Shown: positions 1 to 6,819 of the stretch, piece after piece
Layout of the letters: every line of letters starts with the position of its first letter
Numbering within the stretch: position 1 is the stretch's first letter
Assembly (NCBI GenBank): GCA_009776695.1
Contig: WRNI01000039.1
Span: forward strand, 1-11,054
Direction: 5' to 3'
Source of the DNA: Methanomassiliicoccaceae archaeon
GTDB lineage: Archaea > Thermoplasmatota > Thermoplasmata > Methanomassiliicoccales > Methanomethylophilaceae
DNA: 11,054 nucleotides
Notes under the pieces: generated by a model
Databases searched by the model: none
What the model saw: the letters and a program-made list of their open reading frames with translations, nothing else
What the model was told of the DNA's origin: nothing
Program-made: the position numbers and the translations under genes

Positions 1-83
1 GTTTTTGTTGATTTGATAGTTTGTCTAATCAAGAGACTTCGTGAGCACAGGCGCCTGCGGCGGGTGCTCCAGGTCGCCGGCGG

Positions 84-314
84 TCATCGTATATCGGTCT
101 CATCATGCGCCAGGACCTCGTTCCACAGATCGATCGTTCTCATTGCTTCGTCCTCGTCCATTATCTCTATGGCGAAGCCCGCGTGAACTACGACCCAGTC
201 GCCTATCTTCGTTTCCACCATTGTTATGTTGGCTTGTTTCACAACGCCGCCGAAGTCCACGTCGGCGGTGTCATCCTTTACGGATATTATCTTACCGGGG
301 AGCGCTAAGCACAT
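84..314 (-). CDS. hypC: HypC/HupF-family [NiFe]-hydrogenase maturation chaperone
   Basis: A 76-residue protein, usual length for the family, opening with the diagnostic MCLALPGK. Cys2, exposed after Met removal, is the residue HypC uses to bind HypD and the Fe(CN)2CO precursor and to contact the hydrogenase large-subunit precursor in the cytoplasm. The small beta-barrel follows: FGG at 21-23, then GDWVVVHAGFAIE at 38-50 with the conserved His44. The C-terminal helix has an acidic EDEA stretch. The start at 314 is fixed by Cys2 and by a GGTGTGAG ribosome binding site that overlaps the stop codon of the NAC gene, 10 nt upstream. It therefore looks like the last gene of the alaX-NAC-hypC cluster. 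No hypD, hypE or other hyp gene lies downstream in the 83 bases left in the window. Its presence implies that the cell makes a [NiFe] hydrogenase. Confidence 0.94.
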   Translation of the reverse strand: MCLALPGKIISVKDDTADVDFGGVVKQANITMVETKIGDWVVVHAGFAIEIMDEDEAMRTIDLWNEVLAHDETDIR

Positions 315-317
315 CTT

Positions 318-325
318 CTCACACC
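318..325 (-). promoter_or_regulatory. Ribosome binding site of hypC (GGTGTGAG)
   Basis: On the minus strand GGTGTGAG sits 3 nt ahead of the hypC ATG and shares its first G with the TAG stop of the NAC gene. It resembles the archaeal GGTGATC Shine-Dalgarno core and suggests translation of hypC from the NAC message. Confidence 0.6.
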
Positions 326-690
326 TATGCGGTCATTATCTTTATTATCGCCTCGGCCGGCTGGCCGCCGCATTCCTGCAATGCATTGATCGCCGTCGGC
401 TTATCGCAGCCGGTCTGCGACATCACAAGTTCGATGTCCTCTGCCGGTATCACTTCTCCCGTATCTTCGTCAACGGTCCCGACAGGTCTCGATTCGGGCT
501 CGCCCGATATCTGGTACGTTTTATTGCCCTGCACTTCCATTATGCTTACTTCGGGGCGCGTGAACACAAGTTCCTCGTTGGGCATCCTTATGATAACTTC
601 CGTAACATCGTTCAATTCGGTGTTGCGGATGCCCATCTTCTTCATCGCCTGCTTCATTTGGCGCGGGTTTATCCTTCCCATTCCGGACAT
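325..690 (-). CDS. nac: Archaeal nascent polypeptide-associated complex protein (alpha-NAC)
   Basis: A 121-residue protein of normal length for archaeal NAC, which forms a homodimer at the ribosome exit tunnel and contacts nascent chains. The basic N-terminus (MSGMGRINPRQMKQAMKKMG, 1-20) matches the ribosome-contact segment of the family. The NAC beta-barrel spans about residues 25-72, with VTEVIIRMP and a second half containing YQISGEPE. A UBA domain fills about 83-121: PAEDIELVMSQTGCDKPTAI, then ALQECGGQPAEAI. The start at 690 gives the family N-terminus; a purine-rich GGGGAT lies 6 nt ahead. It is 23 nt downstream of the alaX-type gene and 10 nt upstream of hypC, so it is probably cotranscribed with both. 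It ends in TAG, with an in-frame TGA one codon later. Confidence 0.96.
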   Translation of the reverse strand: MSGMGRINPRQMKQAMKKMGIRNTELNDVTEVIIRMPNEELVFTRPEVSIMEVQGNKTYQISGEPESRPVGTVDEDTGEVIPAEDIELVMSQTGCDKPTAINALQECGGQPAEAIIKIMTA

Positions 691-713
691 GTTGAATCCC
701 CATATTGTACCTT

Positions 714-1901
714 TTAATTAATTTTCTGTTCCAGCGAGCGCTCAACGCGCCGCAGAAGCTCTTTCATTATACCGTTCGCCTTCGATGCGTCAGGCGAACC
801 GCCCTGCGCAAAGTCGGCCTTTCCGCCTGCCTTTCCGCTGTTCTTTGTCATAACGTCCTTCAGTATCACGGCGCAGTCAACGCTCTTCATGCCGGATGAC
901 ATGTACGCTGTCAACGTATCGCCTATGGTCAGGAATACTGAAACGCCGCCTTCGTTCTTTATCCGTTCGGCGGCGTTTGTTATCACAGTTCTGTCATTCG
1001 CGGGCAGCACCGCCGAGAATACCGGTGTTCCGTTCACTGCGGAAGGCTGCAGACCGCTGATGATATGTAGCAGCGCCGACCTGAGCTGTTCGGTCCTTGC
1101 CGCGAGATCATTCTTAATGTTCTGCGCCGCTTTGACCGCGTCCTCTGTTTTGCTTCCGATGATCTCGACGGTCTGCAGGCAAACGTTCGCCAGTTCCATC
1201 GATCTGATTACGGCGTCATCGCCCACCCTGAAATGTATCTCATACCCGTCCTTTCCCGCCGATACCTTACGGTCTGCGAACAATGCGCCTATCTCGCCCG
1301 TTTCCATCACGTGTATGCCGCTGCACGCCGCTATATCGACGTCACCGATCTCAACGACGGTGACAAGGTCGCCGTCTATCCTTTCCGTCTTCATGCGTAC
1401 GCCGTCAGTATCCGCGTCATCCTTGCTCATTGTGCTTTTCGTGACGCTCAGATTATCACGTATCGACGCGTTGACGGACGTCTGCGCGTTCTTTATCACA
1501 TCCCACGGGACGTCCCTGTCGACGGTGACGTATTTACTTTCCGGCGATATGAATATCTTTACGATGTTAATTTCAGGGACCTCATGTTTCAGAGCGCCGA
1601 AGAAAAGGTGCTCGGCCGTGTGGCCTTTCATAAGATCGTAGCGCCTCGTCCAATCGACGCTGCACCAGACGGTATCGCCTTTCTTCAGCGAGTGCCCCGG
1701 AACTTTATGCAATATGCTGTCACCGTTAGCCTTGACGTCGGTGACGTCAAGGCCGCATATCTTTCCCGTATCATTCGTCTGCCCCCCGCCCCCCGGGTAG
1801 AAGGCGGTGATGTCCAGCCCTATCCATTCTTTGTCCGCGTCCGTGACAGCTGCCTCGAATTCGGCGACGTACGCGTCCCGTTCGTATATCCTGATGCTCA
1901 T
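714..1901 (-). CDS. alaX: AlaX-type alanyl-tRNA editing protein with C-terminal DHHA1 domain
   Basis: A 395-residue free-standing relative of the editing half of alanyl-tRNA synthetase; it lacks the aminoacylation domain. Such proteins deacylate Ser-tRNA(Ala) or Gly-tRNA(Ala) in trans. The N-terminal barrel has FYPGGGGQTNDTG at 34-46, equivalent to FY..GGQ..DTG of AlaRS. The zinc-binding editing motifs are HTAEH at 94-98 and CSGIH at 193-197, so all four metal-binding positions are intact. A helical linker (about 235-275) leads to a DHHA1 domain whose signature GKAGGKADFAQGG is at 356-368, like the C-Ala tail of AlaRS. This places it in the long (AlaX-L) class. The ATG at 1901 is preceded by a TATA-like element near 1925-1933, so the leader is only a few bases and no strong Shine-Dalgarno is seen. 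It is the first gene of the alaX-NAC-hypC cluster and diverges from aspS. Symbol given at family level. Confidence 0.92.
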   Translation of the reverse strand: MSIRIYERDAYVAEFEAAVTDADKEWIGLDITAFYPGGGGQTNDTGKICGLDVTDVKANGDSILHKVPGHSLKKGDTVWCSVDWTRRYDLMKGHTAEHLFFGALKHEVPEINIVKIFISPESKYVTVDRDVPWDVIKNAQTSVNASIRDNLSVTKSTMSKDDADTDGVRMKTERIDGDLVTVVEIGDVDIAACSGIHVMETGEIGALFADRKVSAGKDGYEIHFRVGDDAVIRSMELANVCLQTVEIIGSKTEDAVKAAQNIKNDLAARTEQLRSALLHIISGLQPSAVNGTPVFSAVLPANDRTVITNAAERIKNEGGVSVFLTIGDTLTAYMSSGMKSVDCAVILKDVMTKNSGKAGGKADFAQGGSPDASKANGIMKELLRRVERSLEQKIN

Positions 1902-1924
1902 ATCGTCCGTTAATACGCGTCGTG

Positions 1925-1933
1925 TTTAAAAAC
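1925..1933 (-). promoter_or_regulatory. TATA-like promoter of the alaX-NAC-hypC cluster
   Basis: On the minus strand GTTTTTAAAC lies about 25-30 bases ahead of the predicted start of the alaX-type gene. This spacing gives a transcript starting close to the ATG at 1901, as in leaderless or short-leader archaeal messages. Confidence 0.45.
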
Positions 1934-1987
1934 AAATGCGCGCTGCCGCGCACCGTACGGGCACGGATAAATACGCGGGTGTATGAG

Positions 1988-1997
1988 TTTTATATAT
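1988..1997 (+). promoter_or_regulatory. TATA box of aspS
   Basis: TTTTATATAT is a good archaeal TATA box. Transcription about 25 bases downstream would start near 2018-2022 and leave a short leader containing GAGTGA before the aspS ATG at 2034. This argues against the in-frame upstream ATG at 1983, which lies before the TATA box. Confidence 0.6.
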
Positions 1998-2033
1998 CAT
2001 GCAACATTAACGAACGATATCAGAGTGAATATC

Positions 2034-3839
2034 ATGAAACGGACCCATACATGCGGAGAACTGCGCTCGTCTGACATCGGTAAGAAAGTTTGTATGCAGG
2101 GGTGGGTGAGATTCTCCAGGGACCACGGAGGCGTGGAATTCATCGATCTTGCGGACGCGTACGGCATAACGCAATTGGTGTTCGACCCGGAGGACATAGC
2201 CGCCGGCGCCGACAGAAAGGCGATATCCGCGGCGCTGAAGGACTTTACAAGGGAGTCCGCGGTGTCAGTGGACGGCATCGTAAGGAAGAGAGTTGACGGA
2301 ACGGAAGATCCAAAGAACAGGACCGGTGATGTTGAGGTTCTGATAACAAAAGCAAACGTTCTCAACAGATCGAAGGCGCCGCCCTTCGAGCTCGGCGATC
2401 AAAAAGAATCAGTACTTCCGGGAGAGGAGACAAGGCTCAGGTACAGGTATCTCGATCTCAGAAGAACGGAGATGACCGAGGCCCTGAGATTCAGGCACCG
2501 TTTCATATCCGCGGCCCGTGAATTTTTGGAAAAGAACGGTTTCATTGAAGTCGAAACTCCAATGCTCACCAAGAGCACACCGGAAGGTGCCAGGGACTTC
2601 ATCGTACCGTCAAGGGTGCATCCCGGTACTTTCTACGCATTGCCGCAGTCGCCGCAGCTGTTCAAACAGATGCTGATGGTCGGCGGGATCGACCGTTATT
2701 ATCAAATTGCGAGATGCTTCCGCGATGAGGACTCCAGAGCTGACCGTCAGCCTGAGTTCACCCAGCTTGACATGGAGATGTCCTTCGTTGAGCCGAAAGA
2801 TATACAGGATACCATCGAAGGGCTGATGGCCCATATCTGGAAAAAGATATACAGCAAAGAATTAAAAACACCGTTCAGAAGGATAGCTTTCACCGAAGCC
2901 ATGAACTCGTACGGTTCCGACAAACCGGACCTCAGGTACGGGCTTCCGATAATTCATATAACCGATATTGTGAAAGATGCGCCTTACGACATATTTCAGA
3001 AGATATTATCAAAAGGCGGTATCATAGCGGGATTCAACGTCAAAGCGGAGATAGCCAAAGATAAGATAGGAAGGAACGATGTTGACCGTCTTATCGACTT
3101 CGTCAAGAAGAACGGTCTCGGCGGTATGACGTGGATGCGTGCCACGAAGGACGGTCTGGACAGCAACATCGTGAAATACTTCACTCCGGAGATATTATCG
3201 GAACTGAGGAAGAAGATGGACGTCAGCGAAGGCGACCTTCTGTTACTGCTTGCCGGTCCCGTAAGAAAAGTACTGGAGACAGGCGGCATCCTGAGAAGGA
3301 AGCTTGCCGAGGACCTTGATCTTGTTCCGCCGGGGACATTCGATTTCGCATGGCTCGTCGACTGCCCGATGTTCGAAACGGATCCCGCATCCGGGAAAAA
3401 GGATGCGTTCCATCATCCGTTCGTGATGCCCACCACGCCGCTGAACGATGAGAACGCCGGCGGCGCCTCGTTTGATCTTATTCTCAACGGCAACGAACTG
3501 GGAAGCGGTTCGCAGAGGATACACGATCCCGACGTTCAGAGGGAAGTTTTCAGAATGCTCGGGATATCCGAGGAAAAGATAGAGACGGACTTCGGCTTCT
3601 TTTTGGAAGCATTGGGATACGGGGCGCCTCCGCACGGAGGCATCGCGTTAGGCATCGACAGAGTGATAAGCATACTTCTCAACAAGGAAACAATACGCGA
3701 TGTCATCGCGTTCCCGAAGAACAAGAAGGCGCAGTCGCTGCTCGACGGTTCGCCGCAGAAGGTGGATGACGCGAGACTCGAGGAACTTCAGATACTGTCG
3801 GTGGCGATAGACGATATCGACATAGACGAGATCAAATGA
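2034..3839 (+). CDS. aspS: Aspartyl-tRNA synthetase, bacterial type with GAD insertion, probably non-discriminating
   Basis: A class IIb synthetase of 601 residues that charges tRNA(Asp), and probably tRNA(Asn), with aspartate. The OB-fold anticodon domain is at about 1-110, opening with MKRTHTCGELR like other AspRS. Motif 1 is around 168-185, the QSPQLFKQ aspartate-site segment at 205-212, motif 2 FRDED at 229-233, and motif 3 ends in GIDR at 540-543. A GAD insertion follows YGSDKPDLRYGL, about 300-410. That insertion and the length are those of bacterial AspRS; typical archaeal/eukaryal enzymes are near 430-440 residues and lack it. His31 in RDHGG matches the residue that allows tRNA(Asn) recognition in the Pseudomonas non-discriminating enzyme. 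An in-frame ATG at 1983 would add 17 residues, but it precedes the TATA box and the family alignment starts at 2034. The gene is monocistronic, divergent from alaX and convergent with gatB. Confidence 0.97.
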   Translation: MKRTHTCGELRSSDIGKKVCMQGWVRFSRDHGGVEFIDLADAYGITQLVFDPEDIAAGADRKAISAALKDFTRESAVSVDGIVRKRVDGTEDPKNRTGDVEVLITKANVLNRSKAPPFELGDQKESVLPGEETRLRYRYLDLRRTEMTEALRFRHRFISAAREFLEKNGFIEVETPMLTKSTPEGARDFIVPSRVHPGTFYALPQSPQLFKQMLMVGGIDRYYQIARCFRDEDSRADRQPEFTQLDMEMSFVEPKDIQDTIEGLMAHIWKKIYSKELKTPFRRIAFTEAMNSYGSDKPDLRYGLPIIHITDIVKDAPYDIFQKILSKGGIIAGFNVKAEIAKDKIGRNDVDRLIDFVKKNGLGGMTWMRATKDGLDSNIVKYFTPEILSELRKKMDVSEGDLLLLLAGPVRKVLETGGILRRKLAEDLDLVPPGTFDFAWLVDCPMFETDPASGKKDAFHHPFVMPTTPLNDENAGGASFDLILNGNELGSGSQRIHDPDVQREVFRMLGISEEKIETDFGFFLEALGYGAPPHGGIALGIDRVISILLNKETIRDVIAFPKNKKAQSLLDGSPQKVDDARLEELQILSVAIDDIDIDEIK

Positions 3840-3893
3840 TCTCATCAAAGCGAAAGCGTTCCTGCAGGCGATGTCGCGAGACCGATGACGGCG
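3840..3893. other. Convergent aspS/gatB intergenic spacer
   Basis: Fifty-four bases between two convergent stop codons. It contains a short direct repeat (AAAGCG twice) but no clear hairpin followed by a T-tract on either strand, so no terminator is called. Confidence 0.5.
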
Positions 3894-5231
3894 TTATTTG
3901 ATCATATCGTTCAGTATCCTTTTCGTCGCTTCGACGATATCGGATGACGAGAAGACACCGCCGGTGCTTTTCATGACGGCGCCGATGATCCTGTTCGCGG
4001 CCTTGTCGCTCTTCTTATAGTCGCCGACAACGGACGGGTTGTCTTCGATCGCTTTTCTTATGATGACGTCAAGATCGTCCGCGGCGCGTTCCGTTGTTTT
4101 TCGGTCCTCGCCGGTGATCAGCTCTTTGATCCTTATCGAACATTCGACGTCGTTTATCTTTCCTTTTGCGTGCATCGCGATCACATCGGTCAGGGGGCCG
4201 GTCTTCTCGGAGACGTTCTTCTCAAGCGCCTTCCAGTTGGCGCTTATAGGTCCGGTGACCCATTTCAGTGAACTTTCTGTGCCGACGATCTTTACAAGGT
4301 TCTCGAAAAGCTTCGCCATCTCAACGGATGTGCCTACGATCTGCGCTGCTATCTTCTCATCGACACCAAGCTCGTTGCGGAAACGCAGTATCATATCATG
4401 CGGGCTTTCCTTCGTCACCACGCTGTCGGCTATTTTTTTAACGTTTATCATACCGAGATGCGGCTCGCCGATGTACGCGTAATCGCTTTCGAACTCCTTC
4501 TTGCGGGCGGAGGTGGTGACCTTGCGCTCCTCGTCGTAATGCCTTGTCTCCCTGACTATCTTTCCGCCCGACCTGATGACTTTCGTCTGACGCACCGCTT
4601 CGTATGTAAGCGCCCGCTCCACGTTCTTCAGACCGGTGACGTTCTTGACCTCGCATCTTTCCGTTCCCACGGATATGTTGCAGTCCGCGCGTATGCTTCT
4701 CTCCCCGTCGTCCGGAAGGTCGGTCACGTGGCGTATGTCACGCAATAACGCCTTCAAGAACTCACGGGCCTCCGCCGGTGATGATATATCGGGTTCGGTA
4801 ACTATTTCAACAAGCGGCATGCCGCTCCTGTTGTAGTCGATGAGAGCGTTATTGCCGGATATCCTCATGCTTCCCGGGTCCTCCTCCAGATGGGCGCGGG
4901 TTATGCGTATCGGTTTATCGCCCAGATAATAAACACCTTTCGAACCTATCGGCGTCTCGTACTGCGTAATTTGATAGTGTCTGCATATATCGGGATAGTA
5001 GTACACTTTGCGCGAGAACCATGCCACATCCGGTACCGTACAGTTCAGAAGCCTTGCTATCTTTATTCCCGTCTCGACGGCGGCCCTGTTGAGCGACGGC
5101 CTTGTGCCGGGCATACCCATGCATCCCGGACATATATGCTCGTTCGGTCCTTCCGCGCCGGTGGCCGGGCATGAGCAGAACATTTTAGACCTCGTTGGAA
5201 GCTGGACGTGTATCTCCAATCCTATTCTCAT
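3894..5231 (-). CDS. gatB: Asp-tRNA(Asn)/Glu-tRNA(Gln) amidotransferase subunit B
   Basis: A 445-residue GatB, the kinase/transamidase subunit of GatCAB. It phosphorylates the side chain of mischarged Asp-tRNA(Asn) (or Glu-tRNA(Gln)) and amidates it with ammonia. The N-terminus MRIGLEIHVQL is the family start. A zinc knuckle is visible as Cys19, Cys21, Cys34 and Cys37. The cradle motifs ITRAHLEEDPGSM and DYNRSGMPLVEIVTEPD are intact, and EVKNVTGLKNVERA follows. The C-terminal helical and YqeY-like tail (about 300-445) ends with the conserved SSSDIVEATKRIL segment. An extended reading frame back to 5273 exists, but the ATG at 5231 overlaps the gatA stop (ATGA) and has a perfect GGAGGTG ribosome binding site. 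Third gene of gatC-gatA-gatB. Confidence 0.97.
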   Translation of the reverse strand: MRIGLEIHVQLPTRSKMFCSCPATGAEGPNEHICPGCMGMPGTRPSLNRAAVETGIKIARLLNCTVPDVAWFSRKVYYYPDICRHYQITQYETPIGSKGVYYLGDKPIRITRAHLEEDPGSMRISGNNALIDYNRSGMPLVEIVTEPDISSPAEAREFLKALLRDIRHVTDLPDDGERSIRADCNISVGTERCEVKNVTGLKNVERALTYEAVRQTKVIRSGGKIVRETRHYDEERKVTTSARKKEFESDYAYIGEPHLGMINVKKIADSVVTKESPHDMILRFRNELGVDEKIAAQIVGTSVEMAKLFENLVKIVGTESSLKWVTGPISANWKALEKNVSEKTGPLTDVIAMHAKGKINDVECSIRIKELITGEDRKTTERAADDLDVIIRKAIEDNPSVVGDYKKSDKAANRIIGAVMKSTGGVFSSSDIVEATKRILNDMIK

Positions 5232-6520
5232 AAGGACACCTCCGGTGCTTTTACGATAAAGGAACGTTCCCACAGATCCGCCGCATCAAGCAGAACGTCC
5301 TCATTCCAGTGGCAGGCGGTGAACTGCATGCCTACCGGCAGACCATCGGAATAACCGCACGGGACGGAGACGGACGGAAGACCGCAGAACGCCGGCGGCG
5401 CGGCGAAGCGCGACGCCATATAGGAATCGACTGAACTCATGATAACAGCGTCGGCGATCTTCGGGGCGGCATACGGCATGCTCGGCGTGAGAACGGCATC
5501 ATGATCTTTGAATATCCCGTTATACGAATTGATCGCAAGTTTTCTCACGCCCAGCGATCTCAGGTACATCGTTCTGCGGTTTTCGCCCATGGTCGCGTAC
5601 GTGCCAATTATTATCCTCAGCTTCGTCTCAGCGCCGAAATATTTTGAACGGAACGATGCGAAATAATCGTTGAACGGTAACGAAAGGTCACCGTCGCGCT
5701 GTCCGCATCTCATGCCGCAGTATCCGGCGAGGTTCGTTGTTGCCTCCGTCGCGCAAAGTATGTAGTGAGCAGGCATCGCATGCCTCAGAATGGGCATATC
5801 AACGTACTCAACGTTCACGGACATGCTCTTCAGCATATTCACGGAATCGTCGAACGCTTTGCGCACGCCGTCGCTCACGCCGTCCGTCACACCTTTCGGC
5901 ACAGCGACGGACCTCAGTTTCTTTTTCCCGATCTTGAGTTCGGGCTGCGCCGTTGACGTCGGGTCACGTTCATCTTTTCCGGATATGACGGGAAGATATT
6001 TTTTCAGAAGTTCGCTCTTTGATGCGAATATGCCGACAGGCCCCATTGAACTGACGGTATCGATCTGCCCGTAACGTGACACGCGCCCGAATGTCGGCGT
6101 TAATCCGAAGACACCGCAGAAAGCCGCCGGCGACGATATCGAACCGCCTGCCGATGTTCCCAGCGCAACGTGATCTTCCAAGACCGATGCGGCGCACGCG
6201 GCACCGCCGCACGAGCCGCCGCACGATCTCTCGGGATCGAAAGGATTTTTCGGTATTTTTGTTCCCGAGACAGAGAACATGCCGAACCCGAACTCATCCA
6301 TGTTCGTTGTTCCGATAAGCGAGTTTTCAGCAGTCATTCGCGAAACGACGGCCGAGTCGAACACGGGAAAATAACCTTCAAGCATCCGGGACCCGGCGGT
6401 CGCCTGGAAATTCCTGGCAACGATATCGTCGGATATCGAGAACGTTCTCTTCTTGTCGGCTGCCGCGGCGGTCCCGCTGAACATGTTATATTTTTTATCA
6501 GCGTCGTGATAAGAGGTCAT
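5228..6520 (-). CDS. gatA: Amidotransferase subunit A (GatA), with altered glutaminase active site
   Basis: A 430-residue amidase-signature protein, the subunit that normally releases ammonia from glutamine for GatB. It is about 50 residues shorter at the N-terminus than common GatA (about 480); from the catalytic-Lys position onward the length is normal. The family segments NMDEFGFG (73-80), CGGSCGG (100-106), GGSIS (125-129), FCGVFGLTPTFGRVSRYG (134-151) and GLPVGMQF near the C-terminus identify it. The cis-Ser is Ser103 and the nucleophile Ser127, at the family spacing of 24. However, the segment normally reading IKDNI reads ISDDI (29-33), so the catalytic Lys is Ser30. The usual D-T-G-G-S-I-R reads S-A-G-G-S-I-S, so the signature Asp and Arg are also lost. 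The reading frame is open and the flanks conserved, so it is not an obvious pseudogene. It overlaps gatC and gatB by ATGA at each end. The fold assignment is secure; glutaminase activity is doubtful. Confidence 0.9.
   Translation of the reverse strand: MTSYHDADKKYNMFSGTAAAADKKRTFSISDDIVARNFQATAGSRMLEGYFPVFDSAVVSRMTAENSLIGTTNMDEFGFGMFSVSGTKIPKNPFDPERSCGGSCGGAACAASVLEDHVALGTSAGGSISSPAAFCGVFGLTPTFGRVSRYGQIDTVSSMGPVGIFASKSELLKKYLPVISGKDERDPTSTAQPELKIGKKKLRSVAVPKGVTDGVSDGVRKAFDDSVNMLKSMSVNVEYVDMPILRHAMPAHYILCATEATTNLAGYCGMRCGQRDGDLSLPFNDYFASFRSKYFGAETKLRIIIGTYATMGENRRTMYLRSLGVRKLAINSYNGIFKDHDAVLTPSMPYAAPKIADAVIMSSVDSYMASRFAAPPAFCGLPSVSVPCGYSDGLPVGMQFTACHWNEDVLLDAADLWERSFIVKAPEVSL
5237..5243 (-). 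promoter_or_regulatory. Ribosome binding site of gatB (GGAGGTG)
   Basis: On the minus strand GGAGGTG lies 5 nt before the gatB ATG, inside the end of gatA. It matches the archaeal 16S 3' end perfectly, decides the start at 5231, and supports reinitiation after gatA at the ATGA overlap. Confidence 0.85.
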
Positions 6521-6765
6521 ACGATCCTCGGCCCCCTGACATATCCGTCGTGGGTGCTCATATCCTTGAGCATGGCCTCGACGTTATCATCAACGATCGG
6601 AACGTCATCCCTCAGGGCGTCGGATATGCCGATGGGATCGAAACAGAACGAATCGCATTCGGGAGCGTCATTCATCGTGTTCAGGAGTTCGAATAATTTA
6701 ACGATCTCTCCGCTGAACTTCTCTGATTCGCCTCCGATCAGGCCGATGCGCGCAATGCCCGCCAC
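6517..6765 (-). CDS. gatC: Amidotransferase subunit C (GatC), start uncertain
   Basis: A small GatC, the belt-like subunit that wraps the GatA/GatB interface. The N-terminal helix pair shows VAGIARIGL (compare VA.LARL.L of the family) and then an amphipathic IVKLFELLNTMNDA. The C-terminal DGYVRGPRIV matches the family ending (YF.VP.V/I). It stops in an ATGA overlap with gatA. The first canonical start in frame is the GTG at 6765, giving 82 residues, but the family similarity continues upstream through ITDNETVKR to an ATC codon at 6790-6792, which would give 91 residues. No ATG, GTG or TTG lies in frame between the TAA at 6808-6810 and 6765. Either the GTG start is real and the protein is short, initiation uses a non-standard codon, or there is an indel in this stretch. 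Overall it is a divergent GatC; context makes the call firm. Confidence 0.8.
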   Translation of the reverse strand: MAGIARIGLIGGESEKFSGEIVKLFELLNTMNDAPECDSFCFDPIGISDALRDDVPIVDDNVEAMLKDMSTHDGYVRGPRIV

Positions 6766-6819
6766 GCGTTTTACTGTTTCATTGTCCGTGATACCACCGA
6801 TTCTCCATTAGACACAACT

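Noticed and set aside
25..87. Twenty-codon frame whose ATG overlaps the hypC stop (ATGA) on the minus strand
   Set aside because: The overlap looks like coupling to a next gene, but the frame closes with TAG after 20 codons, has no family resemblance (not hypD) and no further support.
41..721. Long plus-strand frame opposite hypC and NAC
   Set aside because: It is antisense to two well-recognised genes, has low-complexity Arg/Ser-rich translation and no ribosome binding site.
1983..2033. Upstream in-frame start for aspS adding 17 residues
   Set aside because: It precedes the TATA box, and AspRS family similarity begins exactly at the ATG at 2034.
5232..5273. Upstream extension of gatB by 14 residues
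   Set aside because: The perfect GGAGGTG and the ATGA overlap with gatA point to the ATG at 5231, where the family begins with M-x-IGLEIH.
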